Positions 1 to 8,285 of a DNA stretch of 64,000 bases are shown here, piece by piece. The position numbers and the translations under genes are program-made. This DNA is from CAZLFQ01 sp044229535 (lineage in GTDB: Bacteria > Pseudomonadota > Alphaproteobacteria > Rickettsiales > Midichloriaceae). The notes beneath the pieces are model-generated. The model ran no database searches, was not told the origin of the DNA, and saw only the letters and a program-made list of their open reading frames with translations. The stretch's first letter is position 1, and every line of letters starts with the position of its first letter. The stretch is taken from the NCBI GenBank assembly GCA_044229535.1, contig JBGASU010000001.1, positions 930,001 to 994,000 of the forward strand, in the 5' to 3' direction.

Positions 1-642
1 GAATGGGACATTGTTAATTGGTCTAGAGCACTACCATTTTGGCAAAGCAAATCCCGCTTAGATCTAAAAAATTGCAATGCATTAGAAATAGGATCACGAA
101 ATGGAGGTTTAGCGCTTTGGTTATCAAATATCTGTAAAAAAGTCACCTATTCAGATCTTGATAAACCAACTGAAGAATGCATTAAACTCCACTCAAAATT
201 CAAGCCAACCAATATTGATTATAAAATCATCAATGCTATTCAACCTATCGAACTACCACCACACGACATCATAGTAACAAAATCTATTACTGGTGCTATG
301 GCTCCCGAAAACCGCAAACAAATGTTGCAAAATATCCATAATAACTTAACTGAAACTGGTGAATACTGGTTTGTTGAAAATTTAGAAGGAGCTTTAATAC
401 ACAAAATATTGAGAAATAAATTTGTACCTTGGGGTAACCGCTGGTCTTATTTAAAGCTAGAAGAAATCAAAGATGACTTCTCAATGTTCAGAGAATTTGA
501 ATATAGGACTATAGGCTTCTTAGGGACTTTTGGGAGAAACAGTTTTCAACGAAATGTTTTGGGATATATAGACAGACTATTTTTTGATAAAATCGTACCA
601 AAGCGTATGCATTATATTATCATAGGAATTGCTAGAAAATAA
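1..642 (+). CDS. Class I SAM-dependent methyltransferase, 5' end outside window
   Basis: The frame is open from base 1 to the stop at 640-642 (213 visible codons), so the start lies upstream of the window; the first ATG, at 298, is internal. Visible codons 27-36 read ALEIGSRNGG, a good motif I (SAM-binding glycine loop) of Rossmann-fold methyltransferases. It is followed by an acidic strand-2 end (YSDLD, about codon 50) and a DIIVTKS strand that would be motif II/III. The C-terminal half is basic and rich in aromatic residues, without a signal peptide or membrane segment. The substrate cannot be told. A small-molecule or surface-glycan methyltransferase would fit the fold. Fold assignment is solid; the specific role is unknown. 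Confidence 0.75.
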   Translation, partial: EWDIVNWSRALPFWQSKSRLDLKNCNALEIGSRNGGLALWLSNICKKVTYSDLDKPTEECIKLHSKFKPTNIDYKIINAIQPIELPPHDIIVTKSITGAMAPENRKQMLQNIHNNLTETGEYWFVENLEGALIHKILRNKFVPWGNRWSYLKLEEIKDDFSMFREFEYRTIGFLGTFGRNSFQRNVLGYIDRLFFDKIVPKRMHYIIIGIARK

Positions 643-730
643 GCTCAACCCAAATTAGTATCGAGATATATAACTAGACTTCCTGTCTACAATTGTATAA
701 AACGTTGTTAGGATAAACTTATGCTTGGCA

Positions 731-2002
731 ATGGGTAAACCTAAAAAATCAGTTTGGAAACTTATCAATCCAATAATCTCTGGAGCCCTATTAGACATCG
801 CAAAATTCGCAACAAATTTACCTTCTGATTTATTCATCTTGGCTCATTTTAGAATAGAAAATGCTGCATCAATTTTATTTAGTTATGGCCATGAAGTCAG
901 CTTACATACTATAGAAAAAATACCCGAACACCTTGAAAAAGCTTATGCCGAAGATGCAAAAGTAATTCGTGTTGGTATAGAAGATTTTATTTTAGTTGCT
1001 CCAGTAAAAAATACAAAAGCCATTCAAAAGAAACTTGACGCTGTTCTAACTAATCTTAGAACATTTGGTACGGAAAACACCCAGAATCCAATATACTTAA
1101 AATTCAAAATCGGTGCGACATTTTTCACTGCTGCTGATAATTTGGAAAATAAATTCGATGAGGCGTTTATTGCTCTTTACGAAGCAATGTCTAATCCGAA
1201 TTGTACTTCTATTATATTTGACAATCTCTCTAAAGACTTAGGCGATTTCAAGAAAAATATGCAACTTGCTTCTAAGTTCCAAAACTTAATAAATGAAAAA
1301 AAATTACGCTTAGCATATCAGCCAGTGGTCAGCAGTAAGACTGGCCAAGTAAAAAGTTACGAAGTGTTGCTGAGAGTAATTGATGAAGAAGGTAACATAT
1401 CTTCTGCTGGAGAATATATAGCCGTTGCAGAAAAATTCGGGTTTATAGATCAAGTTGATCTATTGGTTTTAGAGCTTGCCGCAAAAGAATTAGAATTAGA
1501 TCCAAATGTGAATCTTGGTATCAATGTTTCAGCTTTTTCTTTGAACAACGATAGATGGATAAACTTAGCACGCAAACTTTTAAAAAACCCTGACCATGCT
1601 TCTAGACTAATAATTGAACTTACCGAAACAGGCTTCCAAAACAAAGTATTGGTAGTAAAAAGTTTTGTAGATGAAGTCCAATCTTTAGGGTGCCAAGTTG
1701 CAATTGATGACTTCGGATCAGGCTATACTTCTTTCACGCAGCTAAAAGTATTAAAGGCAGATATCTTAAAAATAGATGGAATATTTATTAAAGATCTAAC
1801 TGAAAACTATGATAGCCAATTGTTCGTCAAAACACTAGTGGGCTTTGCAAAAGCATTCGGTTTAAAAACTGTAGCTGAATATATTGAAAACGGCGAAACT
1901 GCTAAGCTACTAATTGAAACTGGAGTTGATTACTTACAGGGTTATTATTTTGGCAAGGCAATGAATTATCGACCTTGGATTAAAGAAGATACGGTTTTAT
2001 AA
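731..2002 (+). CDS. Degenerate GGDEF plus EAL domain protein (c-di-GMP phosphodiesterase)
   Basis: About 423 aa. The C-terminal half is an EAL domain, which hydrolyses cyclic-di-GMP. Seen in order: YEVLLR (EAL motif as EVL), NVSAF, IELTETG, the metal-binding IDDFGSGY, LKIDGIFI, the AEYIEN glutamate and YLQGYYFG. These cover the usual metal and catalytic positions, so activity is plausible. The N-terminal 190 residues look like a worn-out GGDEF domain: RVGIEDFILV stands where R-GGDEF-ll would be, so diguanylate cyclase activity is not expected. No membrane segment or signal peptide. The ATG at 731 is preferred; a TTG at 725 is also in frame, and the ATG at 721 leads only to a short out-of-frame peptide. 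The stop overlaps the hemJ start (TAATG), so the two are probably cotranscribed. In a flagellated cell this would tune motility or surface life. Confidence 0.85.
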   Translation: MGKPKKSVWKLINPIISGALLDIAKFATNLPSDLFILAHFRIENAASILFSYGHEVSLHTIEKIPEHLEKAYAEDAKVIRVGIEDFILVAPVKNTKAIQKKLDAVLTNLRTFGTENTQNPIYLKFKIGATFFTAADNLENKFDEAFIALYEAMSNPNCTSIIFDNLSKDLGDFKKNMQLASKFQNLINEKKLRLAYQPVVSSKTGQVKSYEVLLRVIDEEGNISSAGEYIAVAEKFGFIDQVDLLVLELAAKELELDPNVNLGINVSAFSLNNDRWINLARKLLKNPDHASRLIIELTETGFQNKVLVVKSFVDEVQSLGCQVAIDDFGSGYTSFTQLKVLKADILKIDGIFIKDLTENYDSQLFVKTLVGFAKAFGLKTVAEYIENGETAKLLIETGVDYLQGYYFGKAMNYRPWIKEDTVL

Positions 2003-2445
2003 TGGAATTTTTAAGCTATTATTATTTATGGATCAAGGCATTGCATGTAGCTTCTGTTATGTTTTGGATGGCTGGCATGTTCTATTTACCAAGACTATTC
2101 GTTTACCACACTAGAACAAAAGTAGGTTCAGAAATGGATAAGACTTTCTGTATAATGGAAGATAAGTTGATGAAAATAATAATCAATCCTGCCATGGTCG
2201 GCTCATTATTTTTTGGGTTACTTCTAATTCATATTATTGGTTTTAAAAACTTTACTGGTTGGTTTCATTTAAAATTATTATTGTTAATCTTCCTTTTTGC
2301 TATTCATGGAATAAGTGCGGGTTATAAGAAAAAATTCGCCCAAGGTAAAAATAGAAAATCAGAGAAATTCTTTAGATTCTATAATGAAGGGGCTCCAGTG
2401 CTTGCCTTTATTATTATAATACTAGCCATTGTAAAACCTTTCTAA
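2002..2445 (+). CDS. hemJ: Protoporphyrinogen oxidase HemJ
   Basis: 147 aa, the usual length for HemJ. This inner-membrane haem protein oxidises protoporphyrinogen IX to protoporphyrin IX in haem synthesis. The N-terminal helix carries WIKALHVASVMFWMAGMFYL with the conserved His15 and the MFYLPRLFVYH segment. Four hydrophobic segments follow, including the GWFHLK and HGISAGYKKKFA stretches typical of the family (UPF0093). The start overlaps the EAL gene stop by one base and hscB begins one base after its stop, so this is part of a tight four-gene run. HemJ is the usual oxidase in alphaproteobacteria lacking HemG or HemY. Confidence 0.92.
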   Translation: MEFLSYYYLWIKALHVASVMFWMAGMFYLPRLFVYHTRTKVGSEMDKTFCIMEDKLMKIIINPAMVGSLFFGLLLIHIIGFKNFTGWFHLKLLLLIFLFAIHGISAGYKKKFAQGKNRKSEKFFRFYNEGAPVLAFIIIILAIVKPF

Positions 2446-2446
2446 A

Positions 2447-2911
2447 ATGTCTCAAAATTATTTTGAATTATTTAATTTAGATACAAAATACTCAATCAAT
2501 AAAAGCGAGTTAGATGAAGCGCTTTTCAAACTGCAAAGCAAATATCATCCTGATAAAAATCCTAACACAGACTTTCTAGAAACAAGCCAAACCTTAAACT
2601 TGGCTTATAAAGTTTTAAAATCTGATTTTAGCAGAGCAGAACATCTACTAATCCTTAAAGGTTTTGATCTTATAAATCAAAAGCTTGATGATCAATTTTT
2701 ATTAGAAACTTTTGAGTGGCGCGAACAACTTGATAACAAAGATGATCTGCCAAAACTAAAAGATTACGTCAAACAAAATACCGATAAAACCCTGCTTTTA
2801 CTAGGCAATTACTTAGAAAAAGAGCTTTATGACCAAGCTAAGAACGAGTATATTAGGCTTAAATTTCTGAAAAGATTTTTAGAAGAAATAGAAAAAGCCC
2901 TAATGAAATGA
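2447..2911 (+). CDS. hscB: Fe-S cluster co-chaperone HscB
   Basis: 154 aa J-domain protein. It delivers the IscU scaffold to HscA and stimulates HscA ATPase during Fe-S cluster transfer. The J-domain fills residues 1-75 with the essential HPD at 34-36. The C-terminal three-helix part that binds IscU follows (residues 80-150, rich in Leu, Lys and Glu). Its stop overlaps the hscA start as ATGA, so translation is coupled. The rest of the isc set (iscS, iscU, iscA, fdx) is not in the window. Confidence 0.93.
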   Translation: MSQNYFELFNLDTKYSINKSELDEALFKLQSKYHPDKNPNTDFLETSQTLNLAYKVLKSDFSRAEHLLILKGFDLINQKLDDQFLLETFEWREQLDNKDDLPKLKDYVKQNTDKTLLLLGNYLEKELYDQAKNEYIRLKFLKRFLEEIEKALMK

Positions 2912-4335
2912 AATTATACGACTTAACAGAACCATCAGAAAACAAATCGATCGATTTCAACACAGCCTCTAAGTCAGAAATCGCAATCGGTATTGACCTT
3001 GGCACAACCAATTCTTTAGTTGCTGTGAGCGACAATGGCAAAGTCACATTTATTAAAAGTGCACAAGAATCCAATCTAATTCCTTCAGTAGTAGGGTTTA
3101 AAGATAACAGGGTTATAGTTGGAAAGGATGCTTTATCGATTGCTGATAAAGTAATATCAATAAAAAGAAAAATGCGCTCGTCTGCCACCGACTTAGTATT
3201 GGGTAAAACGCCAGTAGAAATTTCTGCAGAAATTTTAAAAGCACTTAAGAAACTTGCAGAAACTAACCTTGGAAAAGAAGTAAAAAAAGCTGTGGTAACT
3301 GTACCAGCTTATTTTGATGAAAACGCAAGACAAGCTACAAAAGATGCCGCACGCATTGCTGGCCTTGAAGTTTTAAGACTAGTGAATGAGCCAACAGCTG
3401 CAGCAATCGCTTATGGATTAGATAGAAAAGAAGAAGGAACTTTTGCTATTTATGACCTTGGAGGCGGCACGTTTGATATAACAATCTTAAGAATACATCG
3501 TGGCATTTTCCAAGTACTAGCAACTGGTGGTGATAGTCAATTAGGTGGTGATGACTTTGACGAATTACTACTCAAACACTTTGTTGAAGCTCCAACTATT
3601 GAAAACAAATTGCTGATGCGAAAAGTAAAGGAACATCTCTCATCTAATATAAAATGGACGGATGGGTTCAACATAACTAAAGAAGAATTTGAAACCTTAA
3701 TTACCCCCATTATTCAAAGAACTTTAGATATTTTTGACAAATGTTTGCTTGATGCGGAAGTATCAATCAATGACCTAAAAGAAATAATTTTAGTAGGTGG
3801 ATCGACTAGAATTCCACTAATCAAAAAGCTTATCAGTAATAAATATAAAAAACCTTTAGATACTATCAACCCTGATGAAATTGTAGCACATGGCGCTGCA
3901 TTGCAAGCCGAGGCTCTAACCGTTGGTAGCAATTCTCTGCTTCTTGATGTAACACCTTTATCGCTTGGTATTGAAGTTGCCAATGGATTAGTTGAACATA
4001 TAATAGCTCGTAACACACCAATTCCTGTAGCACGCAAACAAAGCTTTACCACCCAAAAAGACAATCAAACTGGGTTTAAAATACATATCCTGCAAGGCGA
4101 AGGAGAAAAAATATCCGAATGCAGATCGCTTGCCCATTTTGAGCTAAAAAATATACCTCCTCTACCCGCTGGCCAAGCAAGACTTGAGATCAATTTCCAA
4201 ATTGATGCAGATGGCTTACTTTCTGTCTCAGCAAAAGAATTATCCAAGAACATATCACAAGAAATTGTTGTTAAACCTTCTTATGGCTTGACTGAGGAAG
4301 AAGTGATGCGGTTAATTACGGCAAACAAAGCCTAA
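2908..4335 (+). CDS. hscA: Fe-S cluster chaperone HscA, compact form without the C-terminal lid
   Basis: 475 aa, against roughly 600-620 for ordinary HscA. It is an Hsp70-type ATPase that works with HscB on IscU. The nucleotide-binding domain is recognisable: IGIDLGTTNS phosphate loop 1, VPAYFDENARQATKDAA, NEPTAAAIAYGLD, DLGGGTFDIT phosphate loop 2 and VGGSTRIP. The beta substrate-binding domain is present (DVTPLSLGIEV, NTPIPV, ILQGEG). The protein stops just after VKPSYGLTEEE, where the alpha-helical lid of about 110 residues should begin. The ATPase domain is also trimmed near residues 85-95 and 225-245. No lid fragment exists downstream, because the next gene is convergent and overlaps the stop by 3 bases. 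Either the chaperone works lidless or its lid was lost by reduction. Confidence 0.9.
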   Translation: MKLYDLTEPSENKSIDFNTASKSEIAIGIDLGTTNSLVAVSDNGKVTFIKSAQESNLIPSVVGFKDNRVIVGKDALSIADKVISIKRKMRSSATDLVLGKTPVEISAEILKALKKLAETNLGKEVKKAVVTVPAYFDENARQATKDAARIAGLEVLRLVNEPTAAAIAYGLDRKEEGTFAIYDLGGGTFDITILRIHRGIFQVLATGGDSQLGGDDFDELLLKHFVEAPTIENKLLMRKVKEHLSSNIKWTDGFNITKEEFETLITPIIQRTLDIFDKCLLDAEVSINDLKEIILVGGSTRIPLIKKLISNKYKKPLDTINPDEIVAHGAALQAEALTVGSNSLLLDVTPLSLGIEVANGLVEHIIARNTPIPVARKQSFTTQKDNQTGFKIHILQGEGEKISECRSLAHFELKNIPPLPAGQARLEINFQIDADGLLSVSAKELSKNISQEIVVKPSYGLTEEEVMRLITANKA

Positions 4336-4805
4336 TCAATACTTCTAGTTACCAAACCACATAATCTTTTTATATAATTGGTAATTTGGCTGTTTTTAAA
4401 ACAAGCTTTGAGCGATTGCGGCTCAACCCACTTATTGGAGATTGCATACCCAACTCCTTTTACAGAAACAATAAGGTTTTTAACACCATAAGACTTTAAC
4501 TCTTTACGCAAACGCGAGACTTTTTTATTGATTTTATCAATGTCCCGCAAATCAATATCTATCGATTCCAGTATCTCACTTATCTCTTCATAAGTTACTA
4601 CATGAGGATGAGAAATACTAAGCAAGAAAAGAATAGAAAATGGTATCTTTTCCATGCGGTAAGTTAGGGTAAATTCCTTCTTCACCTCAAGGATCATACC
4701 CTTGGGATACATAGAAATTAGGACATCATTGTCAATATGATATAGCTGCTTAACTTCCATAGAATCTATAAAATTCACTACCTTGTAATCTACATCTCTT
4801 AGCAA
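4332..4805 (-). CDS. Orphan OmpR/PhoB-type winged-helix DNA-binding protein
   Basis: 157 aa. Residues about 55-125 fit the C-terminal DNA-binding domain of OmpR-family regulators: FSILFLLSI helix 1, VVTYEEISEIL, a recognition helix around INKKVSRLRKELK, and the closing wing VSVKGVGYAI. There is no receiver domain before it; the first 50 residues look beta-rich (YHIDNDVLISMYPKGMILEV), as in the N-terminal sheet of stand-alone winged-helix proteins. It probably acts as a transcription factor not controlled by phosphorylation of its own receiver. It converges with hscA (stops overlap) and is divergent from dgt, so it could control the shared 4806-4866 region. The target is unknown. Confidence 0.75.
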   Translation of the reverse strand: MLRDVDYKVVNFIDSMEVKQLYHIDNDVLISMYPKGMILEVKKEFTLTYRMEKIPFSILFLLSISHPHVVTYEEISEILESIDIDLRDIDKINKKVSRLRKELKSYGVKNLIVSVKGVGYAISNKWVEPQSLKACFKNSQITNYIKRLCGLVTRSID

Positions 4806-4817
4806 CTCAAGTAAACC

Positions 4818-4847
4818 TTGGATTTTTTTACAAAATGTTAGTAATAT
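4818..4847 (+). promoter_or_regulatory. Candidate sigma70 promoter for dgt-pgi
   Basis: TTGGAT (4818-4823) and TAATAT (4842-4847) are separated by 18 bases in the 61-base gap between the divergent winged-helix gene and dgt. A strong ribosome-binding site (GAGGAG, 4855-4860) follows, 6 bases before the dgt ATG. The region is AT-rich, so chance matches are easy. Confidence 0.4.
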
Positions 4848-4866
4848 TAATATAGAGGAGAAAAAT

Positions 4867-6012
4867 ATGAAGCTAGCAGCATACGCAATAAACCCTGAAC
4901 AATCAGTAGGCAGGTTGCATAAAGAACAATTTGACAGTGAAAGAATGCCTTATCTAAAAGATAGAGATAGGGTAATTCACTCTGCTGCCTTCAGAAGACT
5001 TGAATATAAAACCCAAGTCTTCGTAAACCATGCTGGAGATCACTACAGAACAAGGCTGACACACTCTTTAGAAGTAGCTCAAATTAGCAAAGTAATAGCA
5101 CTAGAATTAGGATTAAACCAAGACCTGACCGAAACGATTGCTCTCTGCCACGACTTAGGACATCCCCCATTTGGTCATGCTGGGGAGGAAGGCTTGAGCG
5201 AGGCCGCTAAAAATTATGGGGGATTTGACCATAACGTACAAACAATGAAAGTTATAACTTATCTTGAACAAAGATATGCTGAATTTGATGGCTTAAACCT
5301 AACTTGGGAAACTTTAGAAGGAGCGGTTAAGCATAATGGCCCTATGAAAAATCCCTCTCAAGAAATTTCCAAGTTCTCTGAAAAATTTAACCTAAGACTA
5401 GATTCTTATGCCTCTTTAGAAGCACAAGTAGCTGGGCTCGCTGATGACATTGCGTACTGCAATCATGATATAGATGACGGAATAAGAGCTGGTATTATCA
5501 CTCTTGATGATTTAAGACATATCTCATTAATAGGCTCAATTTATGAAAGCGTTCTAGTAGCATATCCAAAAGCCGGCCAGTCTAGGGTAATAAATGAAAC
5601 AATACGGCGTTTGGTTAAACATATGGTTAATGACTTAGTACATGAAACTAAGCGCAACATCCAATTCCATAATATCAACTCTGTACAGGGTATACGCGAA
5701 TTAGGCAAGCCACTAACTATCTTCTCTAAAGAAACGGAAACGATGAAAAACTCTCTAAAACAATTCTTGATGGAGAAAGTTTACAGAAACTACAGAGTTA
5801 ATAGAATGACTCTGAAAGCTAAAAGAATTATAAAAGATTTATTCGATATATTCATTGAACAACCAAACTGTCTTCCAACAGACTGGTATAATAAAACAAA
5901 AGACAAACCAGATCTAGAAAAAGCTGTAGTAATAAAAGATTATATCGCTGGCATGACTGATAGGTTTGCTATCGAAGAACACAAAAAATTAATTAATCCA
6001 AGCCATTTTTGA
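4867..6012 (+). CDS. dgt: Deoxyguanosinetriphosphate triphosphohydrolase-like HD protein
   Basis: 381 aa, matching the alphaproteobacterial dGTPase-like family. Enzymes of this type hydrolyse dNTPs to the nucleoside and triphosphate and help set dNTP pools. The HD metal site is clear: TRLTHSLEVAQ gives the first His, and LCHDLGHPPFGHAG gives the HD pair and following His. A later Asp lies in GLADDIAYCNHDIDD. The N-terminal RDRVIHSAAFRRLEYKTQVF is the family signature. A very good Shine-Dalgarno sequence fixes the start. pgi follows after one base, so the two are probably one transcript. Confidence 0.9.
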   Translation: MKLAAYAINPEQSVGRLHKEQFDSERMPYLKDRDRVIHSAAFRRLEYKTQVFVNHAGDHYRTRLTHSLEVAQISKVIALELGLNQDLTETIALCHDLGHPPFGHAGEEGLSEAAKNYGGFDHNVQTMKVITYLEQRYAEFDGLNLTWETLEGAVKHNGPMKNPSQEISKFSEKFNLRLDSYASLEAQVAGLADDIAYCNHDIDDGIRAGIITLDDLRHISLIGSIYESVLVAYPKAGQSRVINETIRRLVKHMVNDLVHETKRNIQFHNINSVQGIRELGKPLTIFSKETETMKNSLKQFLMEKVYRNYRVNRMTLKAKRIIKDLFDIFIEQPNCLPTDWYNKTKDKPDLEKAVVIKDYIAGMTDRFAIEEHKKLINPSHF

Positions 6013-6013
6013 T

Positions 6014-7261
6014 ATGTATACATTTAACGACGACTATTGTTTTAGCGATAAGATTGGGTCACTTGGCATCCACAAAGATGCCATGTCTATTTACGAGAGT
6101 AAAATAAAAGAGATCTTCAATATTTACTCTAAAACTAATTCGAATACTAAGTTCTATAAATTACTCTTTCGTTTTGAGAAGAATGAACTATTAAACCCTC
6201 TTAAAGATACAGCAAAATACATCAGAGATCATTTTGAAGACGTAATTTATGTTGGCATGGGTGGGGCTACTTTGAATACACAAATGATCCTATCTTTAAG
6301 AAAACCTAATTCTAAACCAAGAGCGCATTTTTTACTTACTACAGACCCAATGCGGTTTCAAAATCTAGTAAATAGTATAGATCCAAAAAAAACTGCAGTA
6401 GTAATAACTAGTAAATCTGGTGGCACTACTGAAACAATCGCTGGGTTTTCAGCTTTGCTAAACCATTTCAAAAAATCGGGTATAACCAATTTAAAAAATC
6501 ATTTTTACTTCATATTAGGAGAGATAGAAAACCCGCTTAGAACAATGGCTGAAAATCTTAATGCTACTATCTTACCTCATGACGAAGGGTTGGGAGGTAG
6601 ATTTTCAGGATTTAGCAGTGTTGGCTTCTTACCTGGGTTGATTAGCGGGCTAAACATGGAGAAACTTATAGATGGTTTCAACTTAGTATCAGAAGATCTT
6701 TGGAAAAACCGAATTGATAGCGCTCCAATTAGAGCTGCTTTAAGCATGCTGTTATCTAGGCAACCAACCACTATTCTACTTGGATATTTAGATTGTCTAT
6801 CTCCATTCCTAGAGTGGTATGCACAAATCATCGCTGAAAGCTTGGGTAAAGAAGGTAAAGGAATAACCCCTATTCGCGGCATTGGACCGATGGATCAGCA
6901 TAGCATGCTGCAATTATACTTAGATGGCCCTAAAGATAAAATATATACAATGATTTATGCGAACAATATCGAAGGCGAGCATAAATTATCTGATGAAGTA
7001 ATACCTGCGTATTTAACCAACAAGTCTTTAGCCCAAATAAATTTAGCAGAATTCCAAGCAACCACTACAGCACTGATTAATAACAATGTCCCTGTAAGAA
7101 CAATTTTAATAGACAAGTTCGATGAACTTAATCTTGGTGCACTCATGATGCATTGTGCTATAGAGGTTATTACTATTGGACATATGATGAATATAAATCC
7201 TTTTGATCAACCTGGTGTTGAACAAATTAAAATTGAGGCAAGGAAAATCCTTTCTAAATAA
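6014..7261 (+). CDS. pgi: Glucose-6-phosphate isomerase (short alphaproteobacterial type)
   Basis: 415 aa. It interconverts glucose-6-phosphate and fructose-6-phosphate in the cytosol. VGMGGATLNTQ and VVITSKSGGTTETI are the two phosphate-binding SIS motifs; EGLGGRFSGFSSVGFLPGL and GPMDQHSMLQLYLDG are the conserved active-site stretches. It is shorter than the E. coli enzyme, as is common in this class. With glpX, tal, rpe, gap and pgk in the same window it fits gluconeogenic supply of hexose phosphate for envelope sugars. A strong terminator follows at 7263-7293. Confidence 0.92.
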   Translation: MYTFNDDYCFSDKIGSLGIHKDAMSIYESKIKEIFNIYSKTNSNTKFYKLLFRFEKNELLNPLKDTAKYIRDHFEDVIYVGMGGATLNTQMILSLRKPNSKPRAHFLLTTDPMRFQNLVNSIDPKKTAVVITSKSGGTTETIAGFSALLNHFKKSGITNLKNHFYFILGEIENPLRTMAENLNATILPHDEGLGGRFSGFSSVGFLPGLISGLNMEKLIDGFNLVSEDLWKNRIDSAPIRAALSMLLSRQPTTILLGYLDCLSPFLEWYAQIIAESLGKEGKGITPIRGIGPMDQHSMLQLYLDGPKDKIYTMIYANNIEGEHKLSDEVIPAYLTNKSLAQINLAEFQATTTALINNNVPVRTILIDKFDELNLGALMMHCAIEVITIGHMMNINPFDQPGVEQIKIEARKILSK

Positions 7262-7262
7262 T

Positions 7263-7293
7263 AAAAAAAGCCCTCAATTTGAGGGCTTTTTTT
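7263..7293. terminator. Bidirectional rho-independent terminator between pgi and the convergent OMP gene
   Basis: Stem AGCCCTC (7269-7275) pairs with GAGGGCT (7281-7287) around a 5-base loop. It is flanked by A7 on the left and T7 on the right, so it gives a hairpin plus U-run on both strands. It lies 1-2 bases past the pgi stop and 14 bases past the stop of the convergent gene. Confidence 0.93.
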
Positions 7294-7306
7294 GAAGTAA
7301 TTCATT

Positions 7307-7981
7307 TTAAAAAGTACTTCTAAATCCAATTACAGCAATATGAGTAGGACCAGCTTTCGCCTTAACCCCAGCATTTACTGAAGTCACCGTAAATTTATAT
7401 TCTTTTTCACCTTTATTTATATATCTATAGCCGAAATCAAGATCTAAGCTGCTGCTAAGATGGTAGTTAATACCAGCGCCACCTTGATAAGCCTTTGAAA
7501 ATTTAGACTTACTTTCTCTGCCAGTACCTGTCCCAGGAATTTTTAGCTCTGATTCGAACTCATTGCGTAAAAAACCAGCACCAACCATTACATAAGGAAT
7601 TATATTTGATTCATTAAGAACATCGAAATAAGCATTAGCAAATGCACCAAACGATTTTTCTTTGCCATACATGGCCACATTCTTTGTACCAGAGCTAACC
7701 GATTTCTTAGATTCCATACCTTGATCTGCATATAGAGATCCTTCGACTCTTAACTCATCTAGTAGATAATATCCAAATCCACCAGAAAAAGCTAGGCCAC
7801 GTCCCGCACCTTTCCCCTTAGATGTAATACCAGTAAGTGTTATGGTTTGGTCTGAATCTTGCATACCATATCCAAGATCTAATACACCATATACTTTCCC
7901 TTCATGGCCATATCCAGCAAAAGCTGCTTGAGACATAAACACCAATGCAGATGCAAAAACGCCCGCTAATTTACCCTTCAT
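7307..7981 (-). CDS. Outer-membrane beta-barrel protein (opacity/porin-like)
   Basis: 224 aa from the ATG at 7981. The frame continues further upstream, but this start has GGAG seven bases before it and begins a clean signal peptide (KGKLAGVFASALVFMSQAAFA, cleavage after AFA). The mature part alternates polar and hydrophobic residues with glycine-rich turns (YGVLDLGYGMQ, LAFSGGFGYYLL, VMVGAGFLRNEF, LDLDFGYRYINKG). It ends in Phe (IGFRSTF), the C-terminal signal read by the BAM machinery. This pattern is that of an 8-stranded OmpA/Omp25-like surface barrel. No OmpA peptidoglycan-binding domain is present. It is a likely surface antigen; a specific function cannot be given. Confidence 0.8.
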   Translation of the reverse strand: MKGKLAGVFASALVFMSQAAFAGYGHEGKVYGVLDLGYGMQDSDQTITLTGITSKGKGAGRGLAFSGGFGYYLLDELRVEGSLYADQGMESKKSVSSGTKNVAMYGKEKSFGAFANAYFDVLNESNIIPYVMVGAGFLRNEFESELKIPGTGTGRESKSKFSKAYQGGAGINYHLSSSLDLDFGYRYINKGEKEYKFTVTSVNAGVKAKAGPTHIAVIGFRSTF

Positions 7982-8012
7982 ATTAATCTCCAATAATTGT
8001 CGACCTGAATAT

Positions 8013-8285
8013 TTAGCAAGTACCGCGCCAAATTTGTTGGGCTGTTGAACTATAGTTACCTTTGTAGTTTTCAATCGTTCTATTCTGCATAATGCCAAAT
8101 AGAATAAAAAAGGTGATAATTCCAATAATTAACGAAACAATAAACGAATTTAGAAGTTTAGTGCTAAAGAACTTTGGAAGCTCTTTATTATGTTTCCGCG
8201 CTTTATAGGTCTCCACATAAAAAGTGATCGTGTAAAGCAAAAGAGGAATAAGCGCTGGAAAGAAGTAATAAAACAATATTCTCAT
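8013..8285 (-). CDS. Small two-helix membrane protein downstream of holC
   Basis: 90 aa from the ATG at 8285, which overlaps the holC stop as ATGA; an in-frame start further upstream would run into holC. Two hydrophobic segments are seen, at residues about 3-22 (ILFYYFFPALIPLLLYTITF) and 45-65 (NSFIVSLIIGIITFFILFG), with a basic stretch between them. It resembles the short DUF6111-type membrane proteins of alphaproteobacteria in length and layout; that match is from memory and tentative. No function known. Confidence 0.6.
   Translation of the reverse strand: MRILFYYFFPALIPLLLYTITFYVETYKARKHNKELPKFFSTKLLNSFIVSLIIGIITFFILFGIMQNRTIENYKGNYSSTAQQIWRGTC

Noticed and set aside
298..642. A separate 114-aa gene starting at ATG 298
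   Set aside because: The frame is open to base 1 and encodes a methyltransferase motif I upstream, so this ATG is internal.
7982..8125. N-terminal extension of the outer-membrane protein to 8125
   Set aside because: It would put 48 residues before a perfect signal peptide and overlap the upstream gene; GGAG supports the start at 7981.
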